A stretch of 6,713 nucleotides of DNA from Candidatus Aminicenantota bacterium (lineage in GTDB: Bacteria; Acidobacteriota; Aminicenantia; UBA2199). The number at the start of each line of letters is the position of its first letter. The first letter of the stretch is position 1. Below the pieces are notes generated by a model. The model made no database searches, was not told where the DNA came from, and worked only from the letters and a program-made list of their open reading frames with translations. Below, in pieces: positions 5,975 through 6,713 of this stretch. A program made the translations under genes and the position numbers. The DNA lies in the NCBI GenBank assembly GCA_023136725.1, contig JAGLQR010000097.1:1-6713 (forward strand). The letters run 5' to 3'.

Positions 5975-6713
5975 TTATTTGGGATTTCTTATGATAAGGC
6001 TGGAACCGTCCATTTCAGCAGGTTTTTCGATACCAATAATATTCAGGATTGTTGGAGCTATATCACTGAGTTTCCCTCCTGATCTCAGTTCGGCATCTTC
6101 TATTCCCATCAGGGTTAACGGGACCGGGTTTGTTGTATGGGAGGTCATTGGTGACCCGTCTTTGAGTTTTGTCTCCTCCGCATTTCCATGGTCTGCAGTC
6201 AGGATCACAATACCGTTCTTTTCAAGGATTGCTTTGGAAACTTTTTCTGTGCAGAGATCAACCGTTTCTACAGCTATTACTATTTTATCAAAAACTCCCG
6301 TATGCCCCACCATATCGCAATTTGCATAATTGACAATTATAAGGTCATATTTGTCCGACTTGATCTCATTGATCAGCTTTTCAGTTATTTCGAGTGCGGA
6401 CATCTCAGGTTTTTTATCATATGTTGCTACTCGCGGGCTGTTTATCAGTATCCTTTCTTCTCCCGGAAATGGGTCATTTTTGAGTGCGTTAAAAAAAAAT
6501 GTTACATGGGCAAATTTTTCTGTCTCGGAAATCCTTAATTGCTTAAGGCCTTTCATCGATATTACTTCACCAAGAATATTCTTGTAGGTCAGTTCGGAAA
6601 AGACCTCTGTGAAGTTCCCGTTATCATAATAATGGGTCATTGTAATGAAATCCAGATTATGACGGATAGTATCGAATTCTGAGAATTTTTTCTCAACGAT
6701 CGCTTTGGTTATC
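5975..6713 (-). CDS. gpmI: 2,3-bisphosphoglycerate-independent phosphoglycerate mutase, C-terminal half (5' end outside the window)
   Basis: GpmI interconverts 3- and 2-phosphoglycerate through a Mn-dependent phosphoserine intermediate in cytoplasmic glycolysis and gluconeogenesis. The frame is open to the window edge: 245 codons are visible, the first complete one at 6712. Motifs are TMTHYYD (24-30), ETEKFAHVTFFFN (63-75), FPGEERILINSPRVATYD (82-99), NYANCDMVGHTG (128-139), LTADHGNAEE (172-181) and SHTTNPVP (191-198). K66, D133, H137, D174, H175 and H192 have the same spacing as K336, D403, H407, D444, H445 and H462 of the Geobacillus enzyme, which predicts about 515 residues in total. The active-site serine and second metal cluster lie in the missing N-terminal half. 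After TFFFN the usual GG is replaced by AL, a local variation away from the metal ligands. The ATG at 6640 is internal, not the start. No strong terminator follows; the FadL-family gene starts 88 bases on with its own promoter. Confidence 0.95.
   Translation of the reverse strand, partial: ITKAIVEKKFSEFDTIRHNLDFITMTHYYDNGNFTEVFSELTYKNILGEVISMKGLKQLRISETEKFAHVTFFFNALKNDPFPGEERILINSPRVATYDKKPEMSALEITEKLINEIKSDKYDLIIVNYANCDMVGHTGVFDKIVIAVETVDLCTEKVSKAILEKNGIVILTADHGNAEETKLKDGSPMTSHTTNPVPLTLMGIEDAELRSGGKLSDIAPTILNIIGIEKPAEMDGSSLIIRNPK

Noticed and set aside
5979..6587. Several plus-strand open frames opposite gpmI, and similar ones opposite the HD-GYP and metK genes
   Set aside because: They are antisense shadows of well-supported genes, with low-complexity or cysteine/serine-rich translations and no ribosome sites worth noting.
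1..6713. Mobile element, CRISPR array, tRNA/rRNA or phage/defence island
   Set aside because: No inverted-repeat-bounded transposase, regularly spaced repeats, RNA-gene signatures or abrupt composition changes were seen; the content is housekeeping.

Overview
The window is an ordinary, gene-dense piece of bacterial chromosome with moderately low GC (near 40% by eye). It holds seven protein-coding genes, two of them cut by the window ends. An outer-membrane FadL-type protein with a signal peptide points to a Gram-negative (diderm) organism. Strong AGGAGG-type ribosome binding sites and TTGACA/TATAAT-like promoters with 17-base spacers point to standard housekeeping sigma-70 expression, not the Bacteroidetes-type promoter. 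The mix of an RsbW-like anti-sigma factor, an archaeal-type class I aldolase, a cofactor-independent phosphoglycerate mutase and a FadL/OmpP1 protein would suit an FCB-type or spirochaete-like anaerobe, but the sequence alone does not settle the taxonomy.

Region 1 (1-1208, + strand): the last codons of an RsbW/SpoIIAB-like anti-sigma kinase overlap the start of tsaB (ATGA), and tsaB overlaps rimI by 35 bases. This is a tightly coupled operon. TsaB belongs to the machinery for the universal tRNA t6A37 modification, and RimI is a GNAT-family N-acetyltransferase that is often its genomic partner.

Region 2 (1205-3526, - strand): metK (S-adenosylmethionine synthetase) has a near-consensus promoter. 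It is followed 13 bases later by a REC-HD-GYP response regulator, which is probably a c-di-GMP phosphodiesterase and has no promoter of its own that I can see. The regulator converges on rimI, and the two stop codons share a CTAG palindrome.

Region 3 (3599-6713, - strand): an archaeal-type class I fructose-bisphosphate aldolase, a FadL/OmpP1/TodX outer-membrane protein and the C-terminal half of gpmI. The aldolase and the outer-membrane protein each have a recognisable promoter and an AGGAGG site. A strong intrinsic terminator ends the outer-membrane gene directly against the aldolase -35 box. The aldolase and the mutase act in the same glycolytic/gluconeogenic route but appear to be separate transcription units.

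I found no RNA genes, mobile elements, CRISPR arrays or sign of an undescribed system. No stretch over 300 bases lacks a gene. The useful extras are a corrected metK start, three mapped promoters, the terminator-promoter junction and the metK/HD-GYP linkage.
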